A DNA stretch of 64,000 nt, taken from assembly GCA_013396995.1 (NCBI GenBank), contig VWZP01010715.1:62001-126000 (forward strand), read 5' to 3'. Positions 1 to 13,403 of the stretch are shown in pieces (the first letter of the stretch is position 1; each line of letters opens with the position of its first letter). Made by a program: the position numbers and the translations under genes. The notes under the pieces are model-generated. The model was not told where the DNA came from. It worked only from the letters and a program-made list of their open reading frames with translations, and did no database searches. The DNA is from Dicaeum eximium. Lineage: Eukaryota > Chordata > Aves > Passeriformes > Dicaeidae.

Positions 1-3000
1 TAAGTGAAGCCAACTGCTAGACCAAATCCCAAAATCTAATCAATTTTACAGCCCCTGAAAAGCCTACCAAGTAGGCAAACAACTGAAAGCCAAGGATTGT
101 TCCCAAATAGATTTGAGGAAATTCATCGCTATTCTGTTCTAGATACATAAAGTAACAGTTTTTTTAACTTTACTATGCTCCTGTCTTTCAAGTGCCATAT
201 TCAGTCTGAATATTTTGCCCTAATTTTCCTTCTGACATTGAGTGAATTATCATGCAGTGAAAAATTTTCTGTATGTTCCATCTAATAGTTGAGTTTTTCT
301 GATGTCAGTATTCTAATGTGAAATATACTTCAGTTTCTTTCTCTTCCTGAACAGAATGAGAAAGATTTTGTCAAAGTAAAGCTGAGTTCTGATTGTCAGT
401 ATTACTTCTTCAAAAGATAAGGTTGAAAGAAAAGTGAGTCATGTGATAGATACAGTAACATGATTCCAAACTGAGAATCAACTGGCCCCACTTGATATTA
501 TCAATACTTAAACTTTGCAAAAACAGGAAAACAAATAAGCAGCTGTTAATGTGTTTTAAAATAATAAATGAAAATCTTAGGCGGTTTCAGCCCAAGTCAG
601 TGCTTTTTTCTTAAATTAACCATTAAATACACTGTCTAGTGAATATGCTGCCTCTCTTAGATAAAATTGTCTGATTCAAGAAAGACAAGAAAAGTACAAT
701 GATTTTCTCAAATGATTTTTCCTCAAATTACAGTGGAAAAGAAAATAAAAACTGTTAAAGGTAATTTCCGATTGCTGTAACTGCACTACAGCATCTTATT
801 GACCTTAAGGAAACCACAGTGTTGGGAATGTACTCTCTGAGCATAAACAATGTTGTTCATCTTAAAAGACTGGAAAAAAATTGCTTTATTACAAACTCAA
901 TGTTCATACCTCTTCATGGTTAATATCTTTAATATGAGAAGGTAAATATCAAATTTGATAGGTTGGACAGCAGTTTCAGAACACTAGGGTTAAACAGGGA
1001 AAAAAAAAAAAAAGAAAAAGAGAGGGAAGTTTTCAGATTTTCATGTTGTTTCCTGGCATTAAAAGGTACATGAAAACATATAGGTAACAGTAATTTCTGT
1101 GTAAAGTAATGCACTTAATGAAGGAAAGTCCACACTAAAATAGTTTGCCTTCTGAGTCCATTATGCAATAGTTTTTGTTACACTTAAGTAGGTTTAAGAA
1201 GTTTTTCAACTAGAATAAACTCAGAATTTTCCTATAGTAGAGGTATGAATCAATGATGTTTACATACCATATCTCCTACACATGGCCCTGGTGTCTTCAT
1301 TAATATGAATGGTATATCATTTAATATATCATTAAACGATGATAAAATCATTATTTATATGATGATCTGCTGATGCCCAATTGATTCATAAGTATCTTGC
1401 TCCAAATTCTTGTCAAAGAGAACTCAAAATAGTAACGCAAAAACTGGATCATGTTATTACCAGTTAATTAATAAAAAACATTTTAAATTAATTTGCCCTA
1501 TAGCTTTCCGTCAAGACTGTGTGGTTTTGTGGTACTTTTTATTGTGTAGATTAAATATTTGGATTGACATTCACATATTTTGGTTTTGCCAACAGCAATA
1601 TTTATCTCTGTAAGACTGAGCAAAAATTATGTTGATATTTCTATCTGCACGTAATAGATCTGTGACCTTTTTCACTTACATTTTGCCCAATAATTTATCA
1701 TTCTAAAAACAATTTCTAACACTGCAAACCTCTGAGCAGCTTCAAAACATCTTATGAAAGAATCAGTTTGCTACAAACCACCTATCTTCATTATAATGTA
1801 GCTTTTCTTACAAGTAGAAAATTAAACTTTAAATAACATACTGTACCAAGTATAAACCAAGCTGACCAAAAGTTTTCTATTTGCCTTGATTGAACAAAAA
1901 TAGGATGACCTAATGCTACATAGGAGATATCCAGGGCAGGCTGCTTAGTTTCTGCACAGTTTGAAGCCCAAAGATAGTTGTCACCTCTTCCTGGAGCAAA
2001 GGATTATGCAGAAAATCCTAGTGAGAATGGCCAGGAGAGTGGCACTTAGGCACTTTCCAATTGTCTTGTTCCTGATTGACATCTACATATACAGATAACT
2101 TTCATGGAATCTCCACCTGTAGAACATCCTTTACTTCTCATTCTGTAAATTTCCTTCTCAGTGTTCATTCCTTGGTTTGGCTTTCCTTCAAGTCCCTAAT
2201 GCAGCATCTGGAACTGTGTTGGCAAACCCACTCACAAGCAAAGTATCACGGACTTTGCAGGGTTTGTAGGGGTTGGGAAGCACACCTCCACTAACTCCAT
2301 AAAGTCCTGAGCATAACTTGTCTGATAACTGGGGACATCCTGAGGTACTACTGGAGTAATTGTCAGAATTCTCTCTAGTTTCAAGGACATAAAATTTCCC
2401 CTATGATTTCTCTCAGAGGACCACTTGGTAGTAAGCAGTTCACTTTAATGAGAGTTAGAACATAATAAGGACAGGGTTATGACTTAGCAATCATTGTAAT
2501 GCTTCCCCTGATAAAAAATTAAATAAGAATATTTTCTCAAATGTTAAATGTGCTTCCAAAATAAAATACATATTTTGCTGTTTTTTTGCTGGAGTATGGT
2601 AGATAAGGTCTGTACCAACAATGTCTCATACAATCCCAAGTAATACCCATAGGTGTCATAGTTCAGAGTATTTAATTCAGAGAATCTCTTCAGAAAATCT
2701 TTTTGTTTTTCTTTATCTTTGCCTTTTGTTGATAGAAATATCTTTAGAGTGGACAGAAACGGACAAACAGGAGATAGGAAAGAGAATATGTTTTTCACTG
2801 TCATCCAGATATATTAACCTTGAAAAACACTTTCAAAACTATTTTTGTAAACTGCAATTTTTTTGCTGCATTGAGTGCTGTTTTTTCATCCTAAGAAAGT
2901 GCAGATAAAGCAAAGAAGATATTAATGGAACATTTGGCAAAGGCCACAACTGGAATATGTTCCTATATGAGCACTATTTGTGGTCTTCGTACATACATAA

Positions 3001-3151
3001 TGGACAAACCTGCAAACCATTTGAAAATAAAATCTTTGTTTTACAGGAAGGAAGTATTTTTTTTTTTTTTTCATTGCTTGTGTTCTAAAGCACTACTAGA
3101 GGAGCATAATGGAAGACTGACGAGGAGGACTGTGAATGTGCTCAGTTGACT
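1..3151. other. AT-rich non-coding interval
   Basis: No gene, RNA gene or recognisable repeat could be supported, apart from one weak exon candidate listed separately. A 14-A run lies at about 1000-1013. The open frames here are short and show no recognisable protein family. Confidence 0.6.
355..420 (+). other. Possible terminal coding exon (weak)
   Basis: A good 3' splice-site-like tract (TTTCTTTCTCTTCCTGAACAG) ends at 354. The next 66 nt encode 21 residues followed by TAA at 418-420, and the other two frames are closed early. An AATAAA-type signal follows near 560 (in AAAATAATAAATGAAAA). These signals together could mark the last exon of a gene lying to the left, but each is common by chance in AT-rich DNA. 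The peptide is not one I recognise. A GTGAGT at 433-438 could instead make this an internal non-coding exon. Confidence 0.15.
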
Positions 3152-3503
3152 TGTGTAGGAAAGGACACGCATCATGCTAATCGCTGTTTGGTCCTGTGTG
3201 TTTGGCAAGTAGAACATATATGTGTTGGGATAACACAGGCCTCTGACAGACCTTGTTCTTGAGATTCCTGCCCTGATGCACAAAAGATCAGAACAGAGAG
3301 GTGACTATAGAAGTGTGGGTCCCTGCTGAGCAGGCAGAAGGAGCAGGGACTGAGCGCTTGGTCCCTGTGTTCCCCTGTGTGCCTCTGCCTGGCTGCTGCT
3401 TGCAGGATCATCTCATCTGCTAGGTAATGAAAATAAATTTCCTTTTTGCATTTCAGCTGTGGTTTTGTGATTATTGCTGAGTCCTGCCTGTGCTAGCACA
3501 CAC
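3152..3503 (+). mobile_element. LTR-like block, family not assigned
   Basis: This block is more GC-rich than its surroundings and begins with TG. It carries an AATAAA signal (in GAAAATAAATTTCC, about 3427-3442) followed by a T-rich tract. It ends in a CTAGCACACA-type sequence of the sort found at avian retroviral LTR ends. I looked for a target-site duplication and found none, so the boundaries are approximate. It could instead be an old non-retroviral repeat or a transcript 3' end. Confidence 0.35.
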
Positions 3504-5801
3504 AAGTACCTGCATTTAAAAAAAAATCCGCTTTTTTGAAAGTGTTCTTTTAGTAAGGCAGTGGTAAAGAAAAAACATTTGAGTGGCAGCGAGAAAAAAA
3601 AAAAAACCCTGGTTCGTTGCTTCCTCCAAAATTTGCCCTAAACCATGACAGTTGTGAAAATATATTAAATGAAATAAAGCAACAACAACAAAAAAATATT
3701 ACCTGGAAAAAGAAAAAAAAAAAAAAAGCTTAGCAGTATTGACTTATTGTCTTATATATCTCAATGTCAGATACAATTTCCTGGATATACTGTGTTCTGT
3801 GCATGTAGGGGAGATCACAATCAGATCCCAAAGCCTTGCATCCCTGAAAGCTCCGCTGCCAGTGGTCACTAATGGTAACTCACCTGCATCTCTTTACAGG
3901 AGAGCTTTTATAACTGTATTGTGAGCATGTTTTGGGGGTTTTAAGGTTTTCCAGTGTGAAGATGAAGTCAGCCATCTTTTGCAACCCCAGCTTCCTGCTG
4001 GAACACTAGACTAGAAAGATTTTCAGGGAGACCTATTAATTTCATAGCTTTAGCTTTGTCTGCTATGGGGATTAAGTTTAAGAAGACCAGATCTCATCCC
4101 TAGGAAAAGTACTTGCAATGGATTTACAAGTGCCTACATTAGGGACCTACATGAGAAACACAGGATAAGGGCTTCTGCTAGCAAATCGGATCAGATAAGT
4201 GGAGATTTTACATATTTTATAATTACATTTATTTTTTAACTATATCTAACAGAAGAAAAGCAAACAAACAGGAAAAAATACCCCACTTGTATTAGATATT
4301 TAGGGCAGTGCACATTGCAATCATGTTTTAAAAAATCCAAAAACCAACCGAACAAAAATCCCCAAACAGTGTGAAAAGAGAAAAAAGTATGACTGAAAAG
4401 GAAAGACATAAACAGCAATAGACAAATATACCCAGTTTTCTGTAGTTAATGTCATGGTTTGAGTTTGGTTTTTTTTAGAGTATATATAGTGAGTGTTGTT
4501 GTGGGACTTTTACCACAAAGTTTGCATAAGTGAAACCCACGCACAGATTTCAACAACCTTCACAACTTCATCTGTAACTTGAAAAATAACATTATAATGA
4601 GAACTGCAATAAATTGGAACCATGATAACGAGGGAAGTGCTATAAATAATAAGGTAGTGTGCCAAGAAGGGGTGACAATATATGAACATATGAAAATTAT
4701 TTAAAGAAAACGCATTCTGTAATAAAGTGTGTTTTGATTTATTTTTTTAAAATCAATACCCGACACTCAGTAAGGAATTGCAATATTATGTCTCAGTCTG
4801 GAATTCACCTTTGTTAACTTTCACAGCGTCAAGGACGGTTGGCAGTGCTACCTTCCAGCATGCTGCTCTCCTCTGGAATCCATCCCTATCTGATATCTGT
4901 AAGTGAATCTGCTGAATTTCTCATACTGTGTCAATTTACATCAGCCACAGACCTGATAGCAGCTCTAGCATGGACATACTGTACGAGTTTGGAAGGAGAC
5001 AATTCCACTGCCTGCTTATCTCTGTTTACCCACGGTATCAAGCTGAGTTGTAACCTGACGACTTTTAAACTGAAATTCTGTGGTTTCCATCCTCTGTGGC
5101 ATCCATAATGAACCATAACCGACTCACCTGATTTCCTTTCCTGTTAGAATTCACAAGCAAGAAAGAGCAGTGATTTCCATGTGATCACACACAGTCTCAC
5201 AGCAGACTGACACACAGCTCTGGCAGAAGAAGGTTTCATCAGAAAGCTGTGGCCTAACACGGTCATTAGCTACCATTATTACTTTACATTATTATTTTAC
5301 AGGTGGAACTGAGCAGTAATTACAGCTGTCTTTCTAAGAACCTCTGAGATTTTCTGAATGATTTTATACAATCCATGGCTGTACTTTAGGCTTTTGTTTT
5401 TCCAGTAATCTGTGCAAATGCTCTTCCTCGATCTAACAAATAAAATTAATTACTACATGACAACTCGATGCTGCCAAGGTTGAGAAAGATCACAGAGATT
5501 CAGAAGAAAATACATCTTGGCTGCCATGTAAAACGAAGTTCTGAATTGAGTTTATAATTAAAATTAAATGTAAATGTAAGCTTGAACCAAAGTCTCACTT
5601 TCAAAAATAAATCTGTGATTTATTATGAAATCTGGACTTCTGATTGAAGTTTGTTTGCAGATATTTTGCATTACTTTGCTTCTACTATAATTTATTCTGA
5701 ATAATACTTTTGAGGGGAAAAGAAAAAGGAAAACCAATTAAATGTTAAGTCAGATTTTCTTCTATTCTCTTTGGTTTAAAATCTACTTAAACCCATTAAT
5801 A
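3504..5801. other. AT-rich interval with A-runs and one open frame
   Basis: Runs of about 12-16 A occur near 3594-3606 and 3712-3727. An open frame runs from 4818 to 5108 on the plus strand (about 96 codons). It begins just before an acceptor-like sequence (AACTTTCACAG, ending 4826), and a GTAAGT lies at 4898-4903. The protein is unfamiliar and the length is within chance expectation. A minus-strand donor-like ACTCAC at 3878-3883 borders a 37-codon open stretch to 3994, also unconvincing. Confidence 0.5.
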
Positions 5802-5946
5802 TAATTCCAGAATTGTTTATGTTGGAAAGGACCTCTCAAGATCATCAGCAGCAACCCTCCTGCTCAGGACAGGGTTAGCTACAACAAGCTATGGAGGACT
5901 GCATCCAGCTGGGTTTTGAATATCTCCAGAGATACATTCAGACACC
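5802..5946 (-). mobile_element. CR1 LINE 3'-end fragment
   Basis: Read on the plus strand, this starts with AATTCCAGAATTG, then GTTGGAAAGGACCTCTCAAG and a diverged form of the CR1 3' untranslated region. That is the reverse complement of the CR1 3' terminus, so the element is on the minus strand. It is 5'-truncated to about 145 bp, as is usual for CR1, and has lost many CpGs, so it is old. It encodes nothing. Confidence 0.85.
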
Positions 5947-8900
5947 TATGTATAAATAAACATTTATAGTATATATTTTATATCTTTAATATACATGCAT
6001 ATAGTATATGCAATTATAAAAATCTCTATATCATTAAGTATGTAGAAAATACTCTTCTGTTCTTACTTTTGTGCAAAGAATTTGGAACTATTTTGAGTTA
6101 ACAAGATTCACTCAAAATGCAGAAATATGTAAGAATGAACTCTGAGTCAAGTCTAATTTTCTCACAGATATCTCGACTTGAGGAGAGTTACATAATTTGA
6201 CTGCCTAAAGTCTTCCAGTCTGCAAAATTTGGTTTCTTAATACTGACATGTATTTATACTAGAAATAAAGTATTGTGAAACCACTTTTATAGAGTTTTAC
6301 ATAAATCAGGATTTTTTATCATTTGTGTCTGGATATGTCATTGATGTCTAGCACTTTGGCCTTCCTCACAAATTGCAGTCCACCTTGTAGCACTGTAGAG
6401 AGAAGGGGCATCACAGCCATTTTTTGCTACTTCCTGACTGTATTTGTAGAGCTTGGAGATACCTGCCCTAACCCCAGCGGGACTGGGACGTGCCTGGAGT
6501 GCAGGGGTCAGTGCTGACCCAGCTTGTTACAGTCAGAGCTGTGTGAACATGCCACTGCCTGATGTCACCTGGCTGGCACTGAGCACAGTTATCCCAGGAA
6601 TGTCTGGACCATGCTGCATCACACTCTGAAGCGAGACACGCTCCCACCCTGCTGTAGAGTGTGAGCTGTGATACACCCTGGACTGGCATCCCTTACAGAT
6701 CCTCCCCTCCCTCCCTTTTGAAGCCATCTCATTTCTGCAGCTGTGAAAACTCCTGTGTGGGTGGCACACAAAAAAAATCCTCCCAGACACACGAAATTGA
6801 TTGCATTGTTGCTTTGTGTAGGACCAATTGCATGCTTAATATTATACCAGCATTTCTTCCAATTTAGTGTTACACTGCTTTTCTTCCATTATGTTTAACA
6901 TTGCAAAAAGATTCAATCTGGATTACCATAAGCATTTTGCTCTAACAATGAGCACAGTTTTATTAGAATAAAATAAATTTCTCATTCTTTCCATTCACTA
7001 CAGGCAATCAGTTGGATTCATCTGACAAAACATAAGCATCTATAATATAGATTTATGCTTTTGAAATAACTGTCTAGCTCTCTTTCACAGCTGGTAGGGA
7101 GACACATTCTCTCCTGAGGAGCAATCTATTTTATGCTAAAACAGATATCTATAAATAAGTCAGATGAGTTACATCCTGAGAGTACCCCTTTTTCTCCACC
7201 AAAAGCTCAAAAGCAGACAACCACATTGCAGATGCCTGGTCAGAAGAGATTAATCACATCATTTCTCTCCACAGTTTTTCCATGTCTTTTTTGACAGTTC
7301 TCTTTCCTCAAAGGAGCACTACTCTCCTTTACATGTGTAGTACAACCAGTAAAGAAACAGACACAACAAGCATAACAAATAAAATTATATATAGCAAATC
7401 TCAGTAGTTAAACCTTAGGAAAATGTTCAAAACAGATATTTGAAATTCCTTCGTTAATACTGCAGTCTTCACAGTGGCTTTGATACTGATTACACTCCTT
7501 AAACCCCACACACATCATTGAACAATTGAACATTCAACATCGAACACACATGAGATAAGTGTCAGACCCACATATTCCACTTCTATTTCTGACTGCCACA
7601 GTAACTACAGGTAGGTTATAGAGTCCTGAACAAGGAATCTTTTTAATGATGCCCTTGACGCAAACATTTTTTTCTATTTTAATAAACAGAAGTAAATGTT
7701 TTTGTTTTTTTTTTTTTAATTTTAAAAGTACTAATGCACTTCATCACATGAGCCAGTTCTCAAGAAAATTGTGATCATAAATCTCCCTCATTATATGGAC
7801 AGATTTGCGGGGGAAAAAAAAAACAATAAACAAATAATGAACTTTTGTTAGAGTCATGTTAACACAACATTCTCTTTCTTACTGTAATGATTGTACTCAA
7901 ACCTCCTAATTTCTTCAATATTAACGGACATTTAATTTCTTAAATACTTGAAAAAATCTAAATATGATCTGCAATATAAGTATCTGAATTTCAGTACACA
8001 GTGTATATTTGAAGTGGAAGCTCTAGAGTGGAAACTCTACAGACAGTGTCATGATATTTTTAATATAATGTCTATAAAACCTGAAGTATGTATCTGACTC
8101 TCCAAATAAATGAAATAATAGACTCATCGGAAACAACATTTCAGGAACTAATGTATTTTTATTTTATGAGTTTTATGAAGACAAGAAACAGACCAACATC
8201 AAAGATTATTTCTTAAAGCATAATAGCTGTGTTTGATAACCAAAAAATCATCCATGAGAAATCATTGCAGCAAGAACCTTCGCAGAGATAGAAAAAAAGC
8301 AAACAAAATATAGATCCTTCTGACATTTTCAAAGCATGGCTGCCTCATGTTTGGAATGACAAACATTTAGGTGTATGATTTGTGTTGTGATGTTTTTGAA
8401 GTAAAGCTTTTGACTTTGGGTGCCAAAGATACTTCATTGACCTATGTCATGTCTAATATTGATTAAAGGATGTACAAATAGACTCTGCATCTAGCAGCCA
8501 GGTATGTATTGACATTTTCTAATAAGGACAGCAGTGCTGCCAGCTCTGGCTGTCCCATCTCACCAGCTGAAGAAAGGTCAGTGCCAGAGGGGTGTTTTAC
8601 CTTCCCAGGCAGTGGCAGGAGTGATGTGGCAGCTGACACCTGGGGATGACTCAGCCCTGAGTCAGAGCCCTGCACACCCCTGAACTGAGCTTGCCCATGT
8701 GGAACAGCAATTACAGATGTCAGGCTGGGCTCATTAAGGTCAGCTGAAAATCACACGGCACTTTCCACAAGTTTTTTAAGGGAATGATGTGAATAAAGGA
8801 ACCATGGAGAAGCATGTGCATGCTCTGCTCTAGGGGAGTATCCAGGACAGTGAAATGTATTCCCTTAGAGCTGCCACAGCATCTCTTTCTACCCATGTGC

Positions 8901-11900
8901 TAATCCTAAAGGATTTGATATGCTTACTGGCTTGTGACTTAACTTCCTTTTAGGTTAGATGCTGTTCTGACAGGAGAAGAACACGTGTGCAATCCCCATC
9001 CATGGACATGAGAAGACAGACTTTGTGATTATTCCACAGGGGAATCTTCTTACCACCTTTACTCATATGCAATGAGGCATATGAAATACTAATTTACAGC
9101 TACATCATAAATCCCTTGTTGGCATCACTGATAATTGTTCACACATGTTCACTTCTGACAGTAATCCTCTGCTTGGATTACCCATATGGTTACTACAACA
9201 AAATATGAACTTTCAAAGGACAGTAATTTTCATATCTTCATATTTTGTCAACTCGTTATTTGTAGGATTAAAATTAATTGTATTTACCTTTAGTCTCAGC
9301 ATAATCCTACATTTCTGGATGCAAGAAAAATTAATTGATATACTTTGAATTTAGGAGATAGTGAAAAAAATGTTTAACAATTTCCAAATGATAGATTCAC
9401 CTGGCTATGTTTATATCAAACAAAGAATTTTTTACATGAAGAAGACTTCTTGTTTATTAATAAAGGCTGCAGAACCTGTTGTGTTATTCCAGTTCTCTGT
9501 TGTCTGTTGTTGAAGTTTTTTTTTTCAGGTCTAGCTTTCAGGGAATTATTAGAACTTTCCAGTAACTTCTACTTTGTAAACTGTAAATATTGATATCTTC
9601 TTTGTCCTATCCTCTGTTAATGTCTTCAAGTATGAATATTTGCATTTAGTCTAGTGGGAATCTGACCTTAATTAAGGCATCTACATTCTAATGTAGCACA
9701 GTAATATCTTCAGTATAATCAGAATTATAAAATAAACACTGAGATGGCAATACAATCATAAGTTTCTGGGAATTGGTACAACCTGTATTTTCCACTTCTC
9801 TATTAAATACCATTCCTTACACTTCTGCTGATATCCTCAAGTACCTATGGGGTTTAAAGAATGCTCTACAAAGTTACAATGCTGTACAGATTGATGGATC
9901 TTGTGTTTTTCCCTGCTCCTATACCTCTAGTCTTCTCCTATAATAATCAATAAAATTATGCCAAAAGAAGAAAAGAAAAAATTGAAATGGTGTCATAATA
10001 ATTTCTTCCATGTATTAAGTCTTTGTGTGTACACACCTAAGCCTTATTTTTTTGCTGTTGTGTGAAGAGTAAATCTGTATTTGACTTCAGACCTTTCTGA
10101 AAATTGAGCTGACCTGGAATCATAGGTAGGTAAAGCACAGTAATAATAGAAGTTGAAAATCAATACACTCCTTTACAGGGTCATGCTGAAGTCATTTTTG
10201 TTTCAATGATAAAATGATATTTGGATTTTGTAAGGTTTCTTTCTATTGCCAATTAACTTCATGGTATCCTTGTGTCACAGTAGAAAAAGATCCTGACAGT
10301 GACTTTTAAAATCTGAGACAACATAGCATTATCAAAAAACTTTCTAACATCAAAACAGACCGCATAACTGTGCATATTTTATGCATTTATACCCAGTTGT
10401 AGCACACTAAGAATAAAAAACCAAGTTAGAAGAATAATGTATGCACTATAATACATGTTGTTTACTTTTAAAACCTTTTGTTGATTTCTGCATGTAAATA
10501 TTTTGGAATAGTTTGCTGAAGAGAATATTTGGAAAATAAAACATATTCTGTAGTAAAACCACAGCAAGTTGAAAATACCCCCAGAAACAGGGGGGTAATG
10601 TCCTCATTGTGAGTCACGTCTGAGTAAACTTGGAAGAGGAGGAGTGTGGTAATGTCTCGTTTTTAAATATCTATCAAACACCTTCACGGACACACTGAAG
10701 TTTTCTAGCATGGTACAAACTCCTAGGATTTCCACTCAGTCACTCTGCATAACTTCTAGGTTTTACAAAGGCTTCCAGCCTCCTCTTTTTCAGTATTGTA
10801 GACAGAAATACTGAAGTGCTTGTGGCCTGTAACGACACCTTCTTTTCAAGTTACAATAGCCAAAAAGCTTTGAAATATTTCTTACTGCTGCACATAACAC
10901 AGCTCTCTTCTTGTTTTTGTCACCTTCTAAATATCCGGAGATCATAATGAGGTAAATTTTCCCATTTATTCAACATGTCTAAGTTTATATTTAATAGAGT
11001 TATAAATACAAGTGAGATTAGGCACTCTACCAAGAGTGAAAGGGATTTGGGTTTTTTATTGATGTTCAACATTATTTTCTTTGGTGTTTGTTGCTAAGGA
11101 CAGAAGTTAAGAATTACATTAAAACCAAAGTATATCACACCATTGAAAAAATTAGTGTTATGATTAAGATCCAGCACTACCAGGAATAAAATCTGTTTAT
11201 TAAGATGATTAATTAATAAAGACATTTAGCCCAGAAAAGTGACCAATAAAAAAATATTTTCATGCTCGGATTTCCCTCCAAGTGGCCAAAGAGAAGTCAG
11301 TAAAAAATATCCACAAAGACAAATTGAAGCATGTCTTTTTCCTACTTTAGTTTTTAACAATTCACCTGTGAAATTGCAAGATAATAATCAAAATAAGAAT
11401 CAAAATACTTTAGCCTGATCTCAGCAACCAGATAAGCATTACTCACAGGTGTTTTATACAAAATTTTAATGTTGATATCATTATTGCCTTAATTAACCAT
11501 CCTGCTTCATTAAGCAGAAATGGACAATTCTAAACCAGTAACTTTTGGCCTTTTTTCTATCACCAATAATTTCCTGTAGTTTGAACTGACAGCAGAATTT
11601 GTAACTGATGATGAAAGGGAATATCTGGTATTTTCTCTGTCATAAACTCTAGTTTTCCACAGTAGTTGCACTTGAAAATATGCACCTATGAAGCTTTAAT
11701 TTGCAGGAAAATGTGCTATCTTCAAATTTATTTTGTCTGTGCTAATAATTACTTCAGACCTGTGCTTGATTGAACCAGAAAAAATAGACCCAAATCCCAC
11801 ATTCTGCTGTGATTTTTTTTTTCCAATCACATTCATCATCTCCATAGGCAGTAAGGATTTGAATAACTCTAAAGAAATATCAGCAATGGAAAGAAATGGA

Positions 11901-12028
11901 TGAGAGTAAAGTAGAAATGGTTTTGAAAGGACTCTGTGCTACAGAGTAGTGCAATGGCTTTGGTAAAAGTTTTATGGTTTAGGTTTTTTGGGGGTTGTGT
12001 GGGGTTTGGAGGGTTTTGTTGTCATTTG
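5947..12028. other. AT-rich interval with two GC-richer patches
   Basis: Mostly AT-rich DNA with no recognisable gene. Two patches are visibly richer in GC: about 6320-6790 and about 8490-8790. Neither matches a repeat I know, and the open frames across them are short and on several frames at once. The second contains the AP-1 pair listed separately. Elsewhere I see only short A/T runs, for example near 7700-7720 and 11812-11822. Confidence 0.55.
8647..8664. promoter_or_regulatory. Inverted pair of AP-1 (TRE) sites
   Basis: TGACTCAG and CTGAGTCA form perfect 8-bp arms around a CC spacer. Each arm contains a consensus AP-1 site (TGACTCA at 8647-8653, TGAGTCA at 8658-8664). Their starts are 11 bp apart, close to one helical turn. 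They lie in a GC-richer patch of about 300 bp in AT-rich DNA, which suggests a possible enhancer. The sequence alone cannot show activity. Confidence 0.3.
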
Positions 12029-12099
12029 TTTGATTTGGTTTGGTTTGGTTTGGTTTGGTTTGGTTTGATTTGGTTTGGTTTGGTTTGGTTTGGTTTGGG
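12029..12099 (+). repeat. (TTTGG)n pentanucleotide microsatellite
   Basis: About 14 copies of TTTGG, with one GATTT interruption near 12065-12070, flanked by further G/T-rich sequence from about 11980 to 12115. Its regular translation is an artefact of the repeat. Confidence 0.97.
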
Positions 12100-13403
12100 T
12101 TTTTTTGTTCTTAGTAGGGAACAGTCAAAACTGCTTCCATTTCTCCCTGGGACTGTGTAATTCTGACATATTCCAGGCTGAATAAACTGCAATTCTCAGC
12201 ACTGAGTGTACCTACTTTCAAAAGGACTGGTTTTTTCTATGTTGGGGTCGATAATTCTTCATTGTCTCTAAACATTGAACTTCAATCAAATTGATGTGCT
12301 TCACTTCACCTCTGAACAGCTCTCAATATTTTCTACCAATATTATAAGTGTCACTTTAATATCTGAGGGAAACCAGTTTCACAAAAGCCATATAAAAGCC
12401 AGTGTGGATTTTAAATCCCTTTTTGACCTTTCTCAGTCTTTTCTTTCATGACTTCTAACAGCCATTTTTTTTTCTTTTTTTTTTTTTCTTTTAGAGTGTG
12501 ATACAAATTTTGTTTTGTACTGTGGTATTCATGATTTTGGGTTTCTGAAATTCCTAGCAGCACGCCTGCTAAGGTTCTCTTCCCAAGGGAAAAGCTCTCG
12601 CTTTTCTAACAGGAGTTCTATATACAATCTCTGTATTCTCAAAATAACAGCTGGTGTTTTCTACCCTGCTCCACAATATGGAGATATGGGTTTCTATATC
12701 TCTTTCAACCAATGTTACAGAGTGTTGCTATCACTGAGGTCTAGGCATTCTTGTACTAGGCACGAAGAAGAAAGCATTGTACTAAGTTGGTACTAAGACT
12801 GCACCAGAGATTTGTACAGAAGCACTGTACAAGGCATTAAACCTCAGGCCTGGGGCATGGAGCCAATCCTAATAAAACTGTCTTAAACCTTCTGATACAT
12901 GGAGTTAGAGTCCTTATGCACGAGGGAAACAACCAACGCAACTGGAAACCCCTCGTGCAGAGAACAGCAACAATTGGTGCCTGAAACATGGAAGAACCAG
13001 CAATATCCTACATTATCATCCTGAAAGTTTGACAAGCCAGCTGCATGCAGTACATGTTTAGTGGTACCTATAGTCACAAATAAGAAATCTATTAGTAAAT
13101 CACAGTGGGTCTTGCATTATATAAAACTTTTTCATGTTTTAATGTTTATTCAGCTGTTATAAGCTGAATCTTCAGTCTAGGGTTACATAGATTTCTATTC
13201 AATAAAAGAGAAATAAAGAAATCAATTATTTTAATATTTAAATTGTCAGACAAATATCGAGTCTACCATCTATATCTTGGAAATACAGGTTAATATGTTC
13301 TCTGTTTACTTGCTTTCATGGAATTGTTTTATTGAATCAAAATCTCATAAGCCATTTGATATGTATCACCGTGTATAATGGTTTTTATTGTTCTGTAACT
13401 TAC
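12100..13403. other. Non-coding interval with acceptor-like site, open frame and AATAAA
   Basis: A strong pyrimidine tract ending in CTTTTAG at 12493 is followed by a frame open for about 100 codons, ending at 12796. An AATAAA lies near 12870. A primer-binding-site-like sequence (TGGTGCCTGAAACATGGA) begins at 12975. These could be a terminal exon or the remains of an endogenous retrovirus leader. Neither is established and no protein family is recognisable. Confidence 0.35.

Noticed and set aside
3884..3994. 111-bp minus-strand segment between a GTGAGT donor and a CAGCAG acceptor
   Set aside because: The pyrimidine tract is poor, and similar combinations occur at a clear background rate elsewhere in the window.
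6323..6790. GC-richer patch with overlapping short frames on both strands
   Set aside because: No repeat, splice structure or protein family could be recognised, so it is only mentioned in the interval description.
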